NCBI RefSeq assembly: GCF_019423705.1 | Contig: NZ_JAHZAX010000003.1 | Span: 186,001-250,000, forward strand | Direction of reading: 5' to 3' | Origin: Ruminococcus sp. | Lineage (GTDB): Bacteria; Bacillota; Clostridia; Oscillospirales; Ruminococcaceae | Length of the DNA stretch: 64,000 bases | Notes under the pieces: generated by a model | Seen by the model: only the letters and a program-made list of their open reading frames with translations | Told to the model about the DNA's origin: nothing | Database searches by the model: none | Made by a program: the position numbers and the translations under genes | Shown here: positions 53,043 to 61,700 of the stretch, one piece after another | Layout: every line of letters begins with the position of its first letter | Position numbering within the stretch: the first letter of the stretch is position 1

Positions 53043-53843
53043 ATGGGTAAAATTATCGCAGTATGCAATCAGAAAGGCGGCGTGGGCAAGACCACTACAA
53101 CATTTAACCTCGGAGCAGCTCTTTCGCTGAAACATAACAAAAAGGTGCTGCTTATTGATCTTGACCCACAGGCGAACCTTTCGGAATACCTCTGCTATGT
53201 AGCAGACAATAAAGCCACTATGACACAGCTTATTGCTGAGGTGACAAGAAGCACAATAACAACAGCCGATAGTGTGTCTGACTGTATCAGATTTAATGAC
53301 CGAAACAAGCTTTACTACATTCCGGCAGACATAAATCTTGCAAACTCAGAAACTCTTATGGCAACAGCTCTTGCAAGAGAAACTACCCTGAAGCGAATAC
53401 TCTCTCCAGAAATAACGAATCAGTTTGACTATGTTCTGATAGACTGCTTGCCATCGTTAGGCGTATTGCTCATTAATGCCTTAACAGCAGCAGACGGAAT
53501 GATTATTCCGGTGCAGACACAGAAGTTTAGTCTTGACGGTTTGCAGGCACTTAATTCTTTGTATACTCAGATCAAGTCTACAATCAACCCTGCGCTTGCT
53601 CTGATCGGCGTTCTGCCTACAATGGTAGATAACACGAATGTCAGCAGAAGCGCTCTTAAAACGCTCTCTGACGAATACAGCAGCGTGTTTAAAACGTCAA
53701 TACATAAATCTGTCGAAGCTGCCAAATCGTCAGAAAGCGGCAATGCTCTTTGCAAGACTAAGAACAGGTTGGGCGATGAATATATCGCTTTGTCCAATGA
53801 AATTGTTGGTATAGATGAGGAGAGAAACGAAATTGGAAGCTAA
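53043..53843 (+). CDS. parA: ParA-family partition ATPase
   Basis: 266 residues. Deviant Walker A KGGVGKTTT (15-23), Walker A' LLIDLDPQANLS, Walker B YVLIDCLPS. Soj/ParA type. It helps keep the excised circular form in the cell or positions it for transfer; the ParB-like gene follows after one small gene. GGAGGAAGAAAAA precedes the ATG. Confidence 0.93.
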   Translation: MGKIIAVCNQKGGVGKTTTTFNLGAALSLKHNKKVLLIDLDPQANLSEYLCYVADNKATMTQLIAEVTRSTITTADSVSDCIRFNDRNKLYYIPADINLANSETLMATALARETTLKRILSPEITNQFDYVLIDCLPSLGVLLINALTAADGMIIPVQTQKFSLDGLQALNSLYTQIKSTINPALALIGVLPTMVDNTNVSRSALKTLSDEYSSVFKTSIHKSVEAAKSSESGNALCKTKNRLGDEYIALSNEIVGIDEERNEIGS

Positions 53844-54150
53844 AAAGGATTTAGTTAAATGCCCATATTGTGGTGGAACTCCGGTAATGGGTACACTCAT
53901 CACTTCGTACAATTATGTATCTGAACATTGCTTGCGTGAAAGCGGCATTGACATTGAAGATAATGGAGATTGGATCGGGGCAATGTTAGGCGATATGAAC
54001 GTTGAGCCAACAATGAGAATTACAAAGTACAAGTGTCTATCTTGTCAAAAAGAGTGGGGAGCTTACAACAAGAAAGAATATCAATTTGTCGGCAATGATG
54101 CTGGATTGTGTTATTTTGAAAAACTTGAAAAGAAAAATAACAAAGAATAA
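53833..54150 (+). CDS. Small zinc-ribbon protein
   Basis: 105 residues from a TTG at 53833 that follows GAGGAGAG at eight bases; an ATG at 53815 lacks a site. Two CxxC pairs (CPYCGG and CLSCQ) form a zinc ribbon around a ~55-residue insertion. It overlaps the end of parA. Function unknown. Confidence 0.6.
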   Translation: MEAKKDLVKCPYCGGTPVMGTLITSYNYVSEHCLRESGIDIEDNGDWIGAMLGDMNVEPTMRITKYKCLSCQKEWGAYNKKEYQFVGNDAGLCYFEKLEKKNNKE

Positions 54151-54168
54151 TTTGAAGGAGGAAGCTAT

Positions 54169-54930
54169 ATGAATGAAAATTCTCTATTCGTGCAGGCACT
54201 AAAAGAAGCATTTGATAAAGAGCATAGTGATGATATGAGTGCAATTACGTCAAACTCCGAACACAAATTTAGAGACGAAGAAGCTGAAATGTATGTGATC
54301 GAATCAAATCTTATGCAGCGTGGCTTTGACAATCTAAAAATATCCGAACAAGCTGCTGTAGTGGCAATTCGTCACAATCAGATGTTTTCGCAGGGTAAGC
54401 GTAATGATATCATAAGAGAACTTGAAAAGCTTGAGGGCAACGAACCCAGCGAACCTGTTGATAAATCAACTTCTTCTCCGGTGGATACAAAGTTGGATAC
54501 CAATAAAACAGTCGGAGAAGAATATGGAATGAGCCGTGCAACTGTGGCAAGACTTGTGCGTATAGATAAGCTTATTGACGAGCTGAAAGAATACGTCGAT
54601 AATGGCAGCCTTTCAATTCGTGCAGGCGTTGAGTTATCATTTCTGGATCTGGACACGCAAAACAATCTGGCAAGTATCATTGATTTAGACCACAAAATTG
54701 ATGTTAAAAAGGCTGCTATACTTCGTGAAGCTGCCAATGAAAAAGGTTCTTTACGTCACGGCGAGATCATAAAGATACTTTTCAACGACCTTGATGTAAA
54801 ACCAAGCAAGCCAAAGAATGTGAAGATAAGTTCAGATACGTTTTCACGATATTTTGACGGTTGCAAGGCACAGGAAGTTTCGGAGATAATTGAAAACGCT
54901 CTGGAGCTTTATTTCAAGCAATTGAAATAA
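54169..54930 (+). CDS. ParB-like protein lacking the N-terminal ParB domain
   Basis: 253 residues. It aligns with the centre of ParB: DEEAEMYVIESNLMQRGFDN, the HTH region VGEEYGMSRATVARLVRIDK, and LSIRAGVELSFLDLDTQNNL. The N-terminal ParBc region with the GERR-type CTP-binding motif is replaced by about 35 unrelated residues, so sliding-clamp behaviour may be absent. The linker TSSPVDTKLD is encoded by the palindrome at 54467-54495. It is likely the partner of ParA. The ATG follows AAGGAGGAAG. Confidence 0.75.
   Translation: MNENSLFVQALKEAFDKEHSDDMSAITSNSEHKFRDEEAEMYVIESNLMQRGFDNLKISEQAAVVAIRHNQMFSQGKRNDIIRELEKLEGNEPSEPVDKSTSSPVDTKLDTNKTVGEEYGMSRATVARLVRIDKLIDELKEYVDNGSLSIRAGVELSFLDLDTQNNLASIIDLDHKIDVKKAAILREAANEKGSLRHGEIIKILFNDLDVKPSKPKNVKISSDTFSRYFDGCKAQEVSEIIENALELYFKQLK
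54467..54495 (+). repeat. Palindromic element inside the ParB-like gene
   Basis: CAACTT-CTTC-TCC-GGT-GGA-TACA-AAGTTG. Its reverse complement differs from the copy at 63769-63799 by only two or three bases. It encodes SPVDTKLD in frame. Confidence 0.7.
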
Positions 54931-54952
54931 GCACACATAAGGAGGAACACCT

Positions 54953-55282
54953 ATGGATTACCGATACAAAATAGAGATCGAGCTTGATGATGAAAAAATA
55001 ATCTCTGATAACAAGTATGTTATCGAAAGCATTTATGAAGCTATACGAGGTATGTTCTCTGATGAGGGCATACCAGAGATAAAGAATGACGAACACACAA
55101 TGACCTTTGTCAGCAATAGGTATGATAAAGACGATTTTGCGGCAATGGCGTTAGTTGAAAATACACTTTTTGATTCTGAGTGGTTCAGACCATATGTAAA
55201 AAAGATGATATGGTATAACATCGCTTATGGAAAAGACTACTGTGAAGATGTAATTAAAGCCTATGAAAAAGAAGGTCTTTAA
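54953..55282 (+). CDS. Hypothetical protein
   Basis: 109 residues, not recognised. Acidic; begins MDYRYKIEIELDDEKIISDN and ends CEDVIKAYEKEGL, with no membrane segment and no metal motif. The ATG follows AAGGAGGAA. The next gene starts two bases after its stop, so they are probably co-translated. Confidence 0.6.
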   Translation: MDYRYKIEIELDDEKIISDNKYVIESIYEAIRGMFSDEGIPEIKNDEHTMTFVSNRYDKDDFAAMALVENTLFDSEWFRPYVKKMIWYNIAYGKDYCEDVIKAYEKEGL

Positions 55283-55284
55283 TT

Positions 55285-55746
55285 ATGGGAAACGAGCAGA
55301 GGAAAGCCTTGAATTTTGATTTGGATACAAAAGCTTTGAAACAATATTATCCCAACAAAAATTACAGACAAGCGTATAAAGATGTAAAGAGGTTTCTTCT
55401 TAATAATGGATTTGAACACAGACAATGGTCAGGGTACACATCAATTAAGCCAATGACAGACGGTACTATAAGAGCCAAAATGCTTAAATTAAAAAAAGCC
55501 TTACCGTGGATTTCTAAATGTGTGAATCGCTTTGACGTCACAGATATAGGAGAACAGCACGACCTTACATTTGTATTTACAGGCAGACGCAAATGTAAGG
55601 TAAAAGATGTTCAAAAGGAGAATCCAAAGCCCAAAGAAAGTAAGCCCTTATTTTCTGCAAAGCAGCTAAAAGAAAGAGCTAATCAGATAAGCAAACAGCC
55701 ACATAGGCAAAACACGAAGAACATATCAAAGGATATGGAGAGATAG
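55285..55746 (+). CDS. VapD/Cas2-like protein with basic C-terminal tail
   Basis: 153 residues. The first ~95 resemble VapD endoribonucleases: NFDLDTKALKQYYPNKNYRQ, DVKRFLLNNGFEHRQWSGY, LKKALPWISKCVNRFDVTDI; FDLD supplies the conserved Asp. A separate ~40-residue tail follows (KPLFSAKQLKERANQISKQ...), basic and low in hydrophobics, similar to tails on the ToxN-like protein and the methylase-helicase of this element. It may be an mRNA interferase; no dedicated antitoxin gene is recognised. Confidence 0.6.
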   Translation: MGNEQRKALNFDLDTKALKQYYPNKNYRQAYKDVKRFLLNNGFEHRQWSGYTSIKPMTDGTIRAKMLKLKKALPWISKCVNRFDVTDIGEQHDLTFVFTGRRKCKVKDVQKENPKPKESKPLFSAKQLKERANQISKQPHRQNTKNISKDMER

Positions 55747-55767
55747 ATTTTAAAGGAGGAAAATGTA

Positions 55768-56322
55768 ATGGAAAACCCAACATTAAGCACCGCAGCAGAG
55801 ATACTTGAAGTAAGCGAAGAAAGCCTGAAAGACTTTCCGGAACATATCGCAAACTCAATGATCGCTGCAATGGAAATGGTTGATCCCGACACGGAGGAAG
55901 AATGCCGCATTCTGCACGATAATCTGAGAACGCTATGGCAGCAGGGCTGTATCTATAAGGATATGCAGCAGATCGCCGAAGAAACCGGTGCAGACTTTGA
56001 TACGCTTATGTCACTTGATTATCAGTCACAGCTTGGTATTTCATTTGACTATGCCGTTGATGTAAACGAGCAGAATGAGAACGCTGTGAAAAATGTTTAT
56101 GATAACATCAATAAGGCTTTAAACATAGTCGAGCTGCCAATGGTGGCAAAGCTGCTTGATATTGACTATGACAAGCTCAGAGAGAAATACTCTCGTTATG
56201 TGTGGGAACAGCTTTGTGGAGCATACGCTATGCTTTATGATGAGAATGGAGATAATTCGGAACTCATTACCGAATTGAATAGAATAATTACGGAGGTCGG
56301 AGATAATGAAAAGAACGTTTAA
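55768..56322 (+). CDS. Hypothetical protein
   Basis: 184 residues, not recognised. Acidic and mostly helical: MENPTLSTAAEILEVSEESL, LWQQGCIYKDMQQIAEETGA, then YDKLREKYSRYVWEQLCGAY. The pattern of short helices suggests a soluble adaptor or regulator. The ATG follows AAAGGAGGAAA. It overlaps the next gene by 17 bp. Confidence 0.6.
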   Translation: MENPTLSTAAEILEVSEESLKDFPEHIANSMIAAMEMVDPDTEEECRILHDNLRTLWQQGCIYKDMQQIAEETGADFDTLMSLDYQSQLGISFDYAVDVNEQNENAVKNVYDNINKALNIVELPMVAKLLDIDYDKLREKYSRYVWEQLCGAYAMLYDENGDNSELITELNRIITEVGDNEKNV

Positions 56323-57184
56323 AACAATTATGGCAACGGCTGCACTTGCAATGGCGATATGTATGCCGATTACAGCATATGCTGATGATGATTACACAAG
56401 GGACGAGATCATTGATGAATACTGGACGCAATACTGGAAGGATTCACTTCCCGGTGAGGAAAACCCAGAAGGCTCTCTTGAATATCACATTCTGGAGAAT
56501 TTCCTTGATGAACAGTATGGTCATTATCGCTATGAAGACAGAGATAAGTATATGGTCAGCGATTGGTCAAGCTATTATGACATACGGGAAGCTTGGCAAA
56601 AATACAATGAGGACTACACAAAAAACTGGCATATGACCGATGATGATGAAACAGGGGAATTCTACATAGAATCCTATGATCCGGAAACAGACACATACGG
56701 CAATGATAAGCTGTATACTTTCACGCTTGCGGACGGCAAGTGGAATATGGTTGATAGTAACGGAGATATTGTCGATTCATTTGACCCACACGGTGGTGAC
56801 GGCTCTTGGGCGAAAATCAAAGAAGAAGCAAATGATGATGAAGACTTCAATTTCAATGCAGAAGGCTATGTCAACGGCGAACATCAAGTCGCAAATGCTG
56901 ACGGAAGCAATTCGATCATTGACGATCAGGGTTCTGCAGCTTCCGGAGAGCCAGCGACGGCTAATACTAAAGACGGAAATGCAAGAGTGACAGGCGGTAA
57001 GGTCGCAACAGCTTCGGCAGCGACTTCTGAAGCTTCCTCGACCGAAAAAACAGAAATTGATGAAGATATGCAGCAGGAGAGCAGCTCATCAATGTTCCCA
57101 TATATTATTCTTATTATCGCAATTCTGGCGGTGGTAGCTGAGGTCATATATTTACACAAAAAGAAAAAGGAAGGTAAAAAATGA
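56306..57184 (+). CDS. Signal-peptide surface protein with C-terminal membrane anchor
   Basis: 292 residues. Signal peptide (about 1-26, MATAALAMAICMPITAYA then DDD), an acidic, Trp/Tyr-rich external domain (about 27-180), an Ala/Ser/Thr-rich linker (about 205-250), one membrane helix (MFPYIILIIAILAVVAEVIY) and a KKKKEGKK tail. No LPxTG motif. A membrane-anchored element protein exposed on the cell surface could act in mating contact or surface exclusion; that is inference. The next gene overlaps its stop by four bases. Confidence 0.75.
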   Translation: MKRTFKTIMATAALAMAICMPITAYADDDYTRDEIIDEYWTQYWKDSLPGEENPEGSLEYHILENFLDEQYGHYRYEDRDKYMVSDWSSYYDIREAWQKYNEDYTKNWHMTDDDETGEFYIESYDPETDTYGNDKLYTFTLADGKWNMVDSNGDIVDSFDPHGGDGSWAKIKEEANDDEDFNFNAEGYVNGEHQVANADGSNSIIDDQGSAASGEPATANTKDGNARVTGGKVATASAATSEASSTEKTEIDEDMQQESSSSMFPYIILIIAILAVVAEVIYLHKKKKEGKK

Positions 57185-57588
57185 TTTTTGCTAGTGAAAA
57201 AATGGCGTATGACGGTGAAAAATACACAACACCTGTTTGGCAGCTTGATACTGACACTTACACAGTAACGCATACAGACGATACTGGCGTTGAGGAACGT
57301 ACACCTTATCACTCTGAGTGCGTCCGTTATTATATCAATTACTGTTTGGAAAACAATTCAGATAAGCTTGAAAAGCTTGTGAATGACGGCAAAATAAAGG
57401 TTTATCTTGAAGAGCTTGAAACCAAGTTCTATGAAGCAGTTGATCGACAAGTGAGCATATGGAAAGCTCAGGACAGAGATTATCAGGCAACATTGGCAAG
57501 TGGAGATTTTCTTACACAAGCTAAAATGGAAAACACATTTGATATGCAAGCCAAGGAGCTTTTATACTCCACAATGGTGTATTCGTAA
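57181..57588 (+). CDS. TnpV-like protein
   Basis: 135 residues. The second half (VRYYINYCLENNSDKLEKLV, KIKVYLEELETKFYEAVDRQ, NTFDMQAKELLYSTMVYS) resembles TnpV-family proteins common in Firmicutes elements: a short alpha-helical protein of unknown role. The ATG overlaps the previous stop (ATGA). Followed by a bidirectional terminator. Confidence 0.55.
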   Translation: MIFASEKMAYDGEKYTTPVWQLDTDTYTVTHTDDTGVEERTPYHSECVRYYINYCLENNSDKLEKLVNDGKIKVYLEELETKFYEAVDRQVSIWKAQDRDYQATLASGDFLTQAKMENTFDMQAKELLYSTMVYS

Positions 57589-57695
57589 AGCCGTCTGTAC
57601 GGCGAACTAAGGAGCATTAGAACACAATGCGTAAATTTCTCAATAAAACGTCTAAAAGCCGTTAGAACGCATTTCTCAAGGGCTCAGAGCATAAT

Positions 57696-57728
57696 AAAAA
57701 GCAGACTTCAAAACGAGGTCTGCTTTTT
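57696..57728. terminator. Bidirectional terminator
   Basis: AAAAAGCAGACTTC...GAGGTCTGCTTTTT with T-runs on both strands, between the convergent TnpV-like and toxN genes. Confidence 0.9.
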
Positions 57729-57733
57729 ACGTT

Positions 57734-58435
57734 TTATAGGGAGTGATCGTCTTTTTTATGAGATTTATTCTTGCCAGTTGAATTTCGGCTTTGATTATGT
57801 ATACGCTGCGTTTCAGACTTTAGCTTTGAAACGCTAAAAGGTGCTTTGCTTTGAGATTTTGATTTATTGCTTGCCAAAGAATTTTGAGCCGGAGCTTGTT
57901 GCTCCAATTCCTTTTCAAGACGTTTCTCAAGTACAGCTTCAAGCTTTTTGAAATTGCAACAACGTTTAGTGACCATACGCATTTTATCCGGCGTTTCAGT
58001 AACTATATGATACAGCTTATTGGCTTTTGTCACAATTAAATCTTGATTTTGCTGACACCAGTTCAGCTGCTTTACCGCCATCTTCTTATAATGGGTGTTT
58101 TCGGAAGAATCCTTTCGAGTAATGCGTAACTCAACTGGTATAAGAAATCTTTCATCAACCGGAATCATATTATTGAAGTTAAGGACACCTAGCAATTTTC
58201 CGTCTACATTTATTCTCATAAAGTCTATGTCATTTTTCATTTTTTGATGTTTTGGTTTTGGCGAGCTTAAAGGTATACAGTATTTCTTATTGTCGCATAT
58301 AATTATTATTCCCACGAATGGACGATTATCTTTTCCAACTTGTGGTGAAACGGAATGAACATTATCATCTTTTTGTGCTAGATCACGAATGTATTTCATA
58401 TCTATTTTGTATAACCGCAGTCGTTTTTGTTCCAT
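57734..58435 (-). CDS. toxN: Type III toxin, ToxN/AbiQ family, with extended tail
   Basis: 233 residues. Endoribonuclease toxin inhibited by its own repeat RNA. Family features: RLYKIDMKYIRDL at the N-terminus, GIIIICDNKKYCIPLSSPKP with the LSSPKPKH active-site segment, and DFMRINVDGKLLGVLNFNNM. Most ToxN proteins have about 170 residues; here a ~60-residue basic tail follows (KAPFSVSKLKSETQRIHNQS...), similar to tails on two other element proteins. The ATG at 58435 follows AAAGGAGAAAA; the longer ORF start at 58501 runs through the terminator. Likely an abortive-infection and element-stabilising system. Confidence 0.88.
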   Translation of the reverse strand: MEQKRLRLYKIDMKYIRDLAQKDDNVHSVSPQVGKDNRPFVGIIIICDNKKYCIPLSSPKPKHQKMKNDIDFMRINVDGKLLGVLNFNNMIPVDERFLIPVELRITRKDSSENTHYKKMAVKQLNWCQQNQDLIVTKANKLYHIVTETPDKMRMVTKRCCNFKKLEAVLEKRLEKELEQQAPAQNSLASNKSKSQSKAPFSVSKLKSETQRIHNQSRNSTGKNKSHKKDDHSL

Positions 58436-58455
58436 TTTTCTCCTTTTGCACCTAA

Positions 58456-58489
58456 TAAAAAAGGCTGTGGAAATATCCGCAGCCTTTTT
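58456..58489 (-). terminator. Terminator between ToxI repeats and toxN
   Basis: Minus-strand AAAAAGGCTGCGG...CCACAGCCTTTTTT. A leaky terminator at this position sets the antitoxin-to-toxin ratio in known type III systems. Confidence 0.88.
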
Positions 58490-58495
58490 AATCGC

Positions 58496-58597
58496 TTCCA
58501 CTTACGGTAGGACTCACCGCTCTTATCGTTTCCACTCACAGTAGGACTCACTGCTCTTATGGTTTCCACTTACAGTAGGACTCACTGCTTTTTACAG
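58496..58597 (-). ncRNA. toxI: ToxI antitoxin RNA: three 34-nt tandem repeats
   Basis: Three direct repeats with a 34-nt period start at 58496, 58530 and 58564; the core in transcript sense is AGCAGTGAGTCCTACTGTAA with GTGGAAAC between units. Number and length are right for ToxI of a ToxN/AbiQ system, where each repeat folds into a pseudoknot that binds one ToxN. The leader also has hairpins GATAAGC/GCTTATC and GAGGT/ACCTC between promoter and repeats. Confidence 0.88.
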
Positions 58598-58643
58598 AGG
58601 TCTACAACCTCCATATGATAAGCTACTGCTTATCCTCATATAT

Positions 58644-58672
58644 ATTATACCCGATTATTTCTGAAAAGTCAA
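58644..58672 (-). promoter_or_regulatory. toxIN promoter
   Basis: Minus-strand TTGACT (58667-58672), 17 bp, TATAAT (58644-58649). Confidence 0.85.
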
Positions 58673-58711
58673 TAGCAAAATCGATTTTTTATAGAGAAAT
58701 TCTGTCAATTA

Positions 58712-61700
58712 TTAAATTGCCACATTCTCCTCCTTTCCTTTACCTTTTTCTTTTTTTGGCTTTCGCTCCTGTGATCGCAGCCTTGCAGCTTCCTTTTTGA
58801 GCTTTGCACAATCAAAGTAATTGGTACGCTTCTTATCTGGGTTATTCTTCTTAAAATCAGCAGCAGCTTGATTAAGTTCATCAGTTAAAGTTGCAAGCCG
58901 TTCAGTCTTTTCTTCCAGTTCTTCAGCCTGAGCAAAAGGTTGTGCAACTATTTTTTTAGCTTCTGCAATATCAAAATTATGCTTGCCCAGCTCAACTTGT
59001 ACATTATTGATTTTTTCATCAATCGAGTACAACGCATTCTCCAGACGTTTAAGATTGTTTGAATATGATATGCCCATATCAGTATGATATATTGCAGCTC
59101 CCTTTAGATCTGCACGAATCACCTTTGAAAAGCTGTCCATAGAAACTGAAAGCGGAAATCCTTGAAATTCGCCTATTTTTATTGATTTGTCCATATTTGC
59201 TGTTACAGCGTCAAATGTAGCCTTTTCAAAAGCTTTTGCAGCTTCCGTTCTATCCGTATATGTATGATCGTCAATAGTTATTTTAAAGACAGGCTGCTGC
59301 GTTTCAAGATCAACCGGCAAACTTTCTATATGCTTTTTGTCGGTTTGGTAATTATCAATAGCATTTTTCAAACGCTGTTCTACCGCCGGGGCTCTGAATA
59401 TCTTATCCTCCATATCGTGCTTTGTATTTGTATACTCAGCTTTGAGAATGTTCAATTCTTTAACCTCATTATCAAGCTGCATTTTTTCTTTGATACGCTC
59501 ATCGCCGGTACACAGAGTTTTTATTTCTGAATACGAGAGAGCTTGTTGATCTACATCATCACATTTGCGAACAGGAGTTTTTGAAGTCATTATCTGAGAT
59601 ATAAACTTTTGCTTGCTTTCAAGGGTTTGGTATGAATATGCGTCAAACGTGCCTTTTGTAACATAGCGATACAGATGAACCTTTTCATTTTGGTTGCCTT
59701 GACGTACAATTCTACCTTTACGTTGCTCCATATCAGCCGGACGCCAAGGAATATCAAGATCGTGTACGGCAATGAGCTTGTCTTGCACATTCGTACCTGT
59801 ACCCATTTTTGAAGTACTGCCAAGCAGCACTCTTACTTCGCCGGAACGTACCTTGTCAAAAAGCTCTGTTTTCTGCTTTTCAGTCTTTGCGTCGTGAATA
59901 TATGCTATTTCAGTTTCCGGAACACCTTTTGATATAAGTTTTTTCTTAATATCATCATATACACAGAAATCACATTCTTCTTCAAACGATTCCTTTTCAG
60001 AAACACTTTTATCATCATCTTCTGTGTTTCCTAAGTTGCTTTGCTTGTGCGGAACACCTAGATCACAGAAGATTATCTGCGTAAGTTTCCGTTCCTCAGT
60101 ATCTTGATGAATACGGAAAACATTTTCAACACATTGATTGAGCTTTGTCATCGGACTATCTTCAAAAGACGGGTCTATAAGACGTGGGTCAAGACCAAGC
60201 TTACGTCCGTCTGATGTGATTTTAAGCATATTATCTTCTGTTGGCTCAACATTTCCTGCCTGCACATCGTCCGCTCTGTCTGCTAGTTCTTCGACAAGCT
60301 TTTTCTGAAAATCTGTCGCTTCAACGTTTACAATATGAGTTTCACATTCTGGCACATCAAGTTTCATTGTATCGGCGGTTCTTATGTCAGCGACTTGTTT
60401 GAACATAGACATAAGCTCTGGCAATCCAGTATAATGTGCGATCCTTGTGCGCTGTTTAAATTTGTTGCCTGCTGGGGCAAGCTCCCAATCAGTTTTTTGT
60501 GTGCCGAATACAGATACCCAATTGTCAAAGTGGTCTAAGTCTTTCGCTTTTAAGAAATCATATTCTAAGTATCTCATCATCGTATGTAATTCGGTGACTG
60601 AATTTGATAGCGGTGTACCAGTTGCAAGTATAATGCCTTTTCCACCTGTCTTTTCGTCAAGATACCGACACTTTGTAAAGAGGTCTAATGCTTTCTGTGA
60701 AGCTGATGAGGATATTCCAGATACGTTCTGAAGCTTTGTTGGTGTAAAGAGATTCTTAAATTCGTGAGCTTCATCGACCACAAGTTTATCAATTCCCATT
60801 TCTTCAAACGTTATAACGTCGTCTTGCTTTTTAGATCTGAGCTTTTCGAGATTTTGTTCAAGACCTCTCTTTGTGCGTTCCATTGCCTTAACGCTAAAGT
60901 TGTTGGTGTCTTTATTATTCTTGTATAGCTTAATGCCCTCGACAATATCATCAATTTGTTGTTGCAGTATATTTTCTTGCCGCTCTTGTGACATTGGAAT
61001 GGCTTTAAGCTGCGAGTGACCTATGATTACAGCATCGTAATTTCCGGTAGCTATTTTGGCAAATAGCTGCTGGCGATTATTTTTCTGAAAGTCCTGCTTT
61101 GTTGCAACAAGAATGTTTGCGTTCGGGTACAGTTTCATAAAATCATCACCGATCTGTTCTGTAAGGTGATTTGGAACACACATAAGTGCTTTCGTGGAAA
61201 GTCCTAAACGCTTGCTTTCCATAATACTAGCTATCATTTCAAAAGTTTTTCCTGCACCAACAGAATGAGCGAATAGTGTATTGCCGCCAAACAATGCGTG
61301 TGCTATCGCATTCTTCTGATGTTCTCGTAATTTGATATCAGCATTCATACTAGGGAAGCGCAGATTGCTGCCGTCATATTCTCTGGGGCGTATACAATTA
61401 AATCTCTCGTTATATTCAGCAACAAGCTTTTCACGACGTTCTGGGTCATTAAAAATCCAATCTTTAAAAGTGCTGCGGATTTTCTCTGCCTTTTTCTGTG
61501 CGAGCTTTGTTGCGTTAATATCTACAACACGTTTGGTTTTATCAGAATTATTCGGATCAGGGATAAGCATTGTGACTTTCGGGTCTTTCAGATTAAGAAG
61601 TGACTCCATAATCTCATAGGCATTAGTTTTATCCGTACCGAATTTTTTTGTAACGGCTACTGATTTATCAATACGCTTATTTGTAATACTGTAAGCATTG

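Noticed and set aside
57627..57665. 12-codon frame MRKFLNKTSKSR after AAGGAG
   Set aside because: Too short and without supporting context.
58496..58597. Three regular repeats resembling a CRISPR array
   Set aside because: Units are directly contiguous without spacers and sit before a ToxN gene; they are the ToxI antitoxin.
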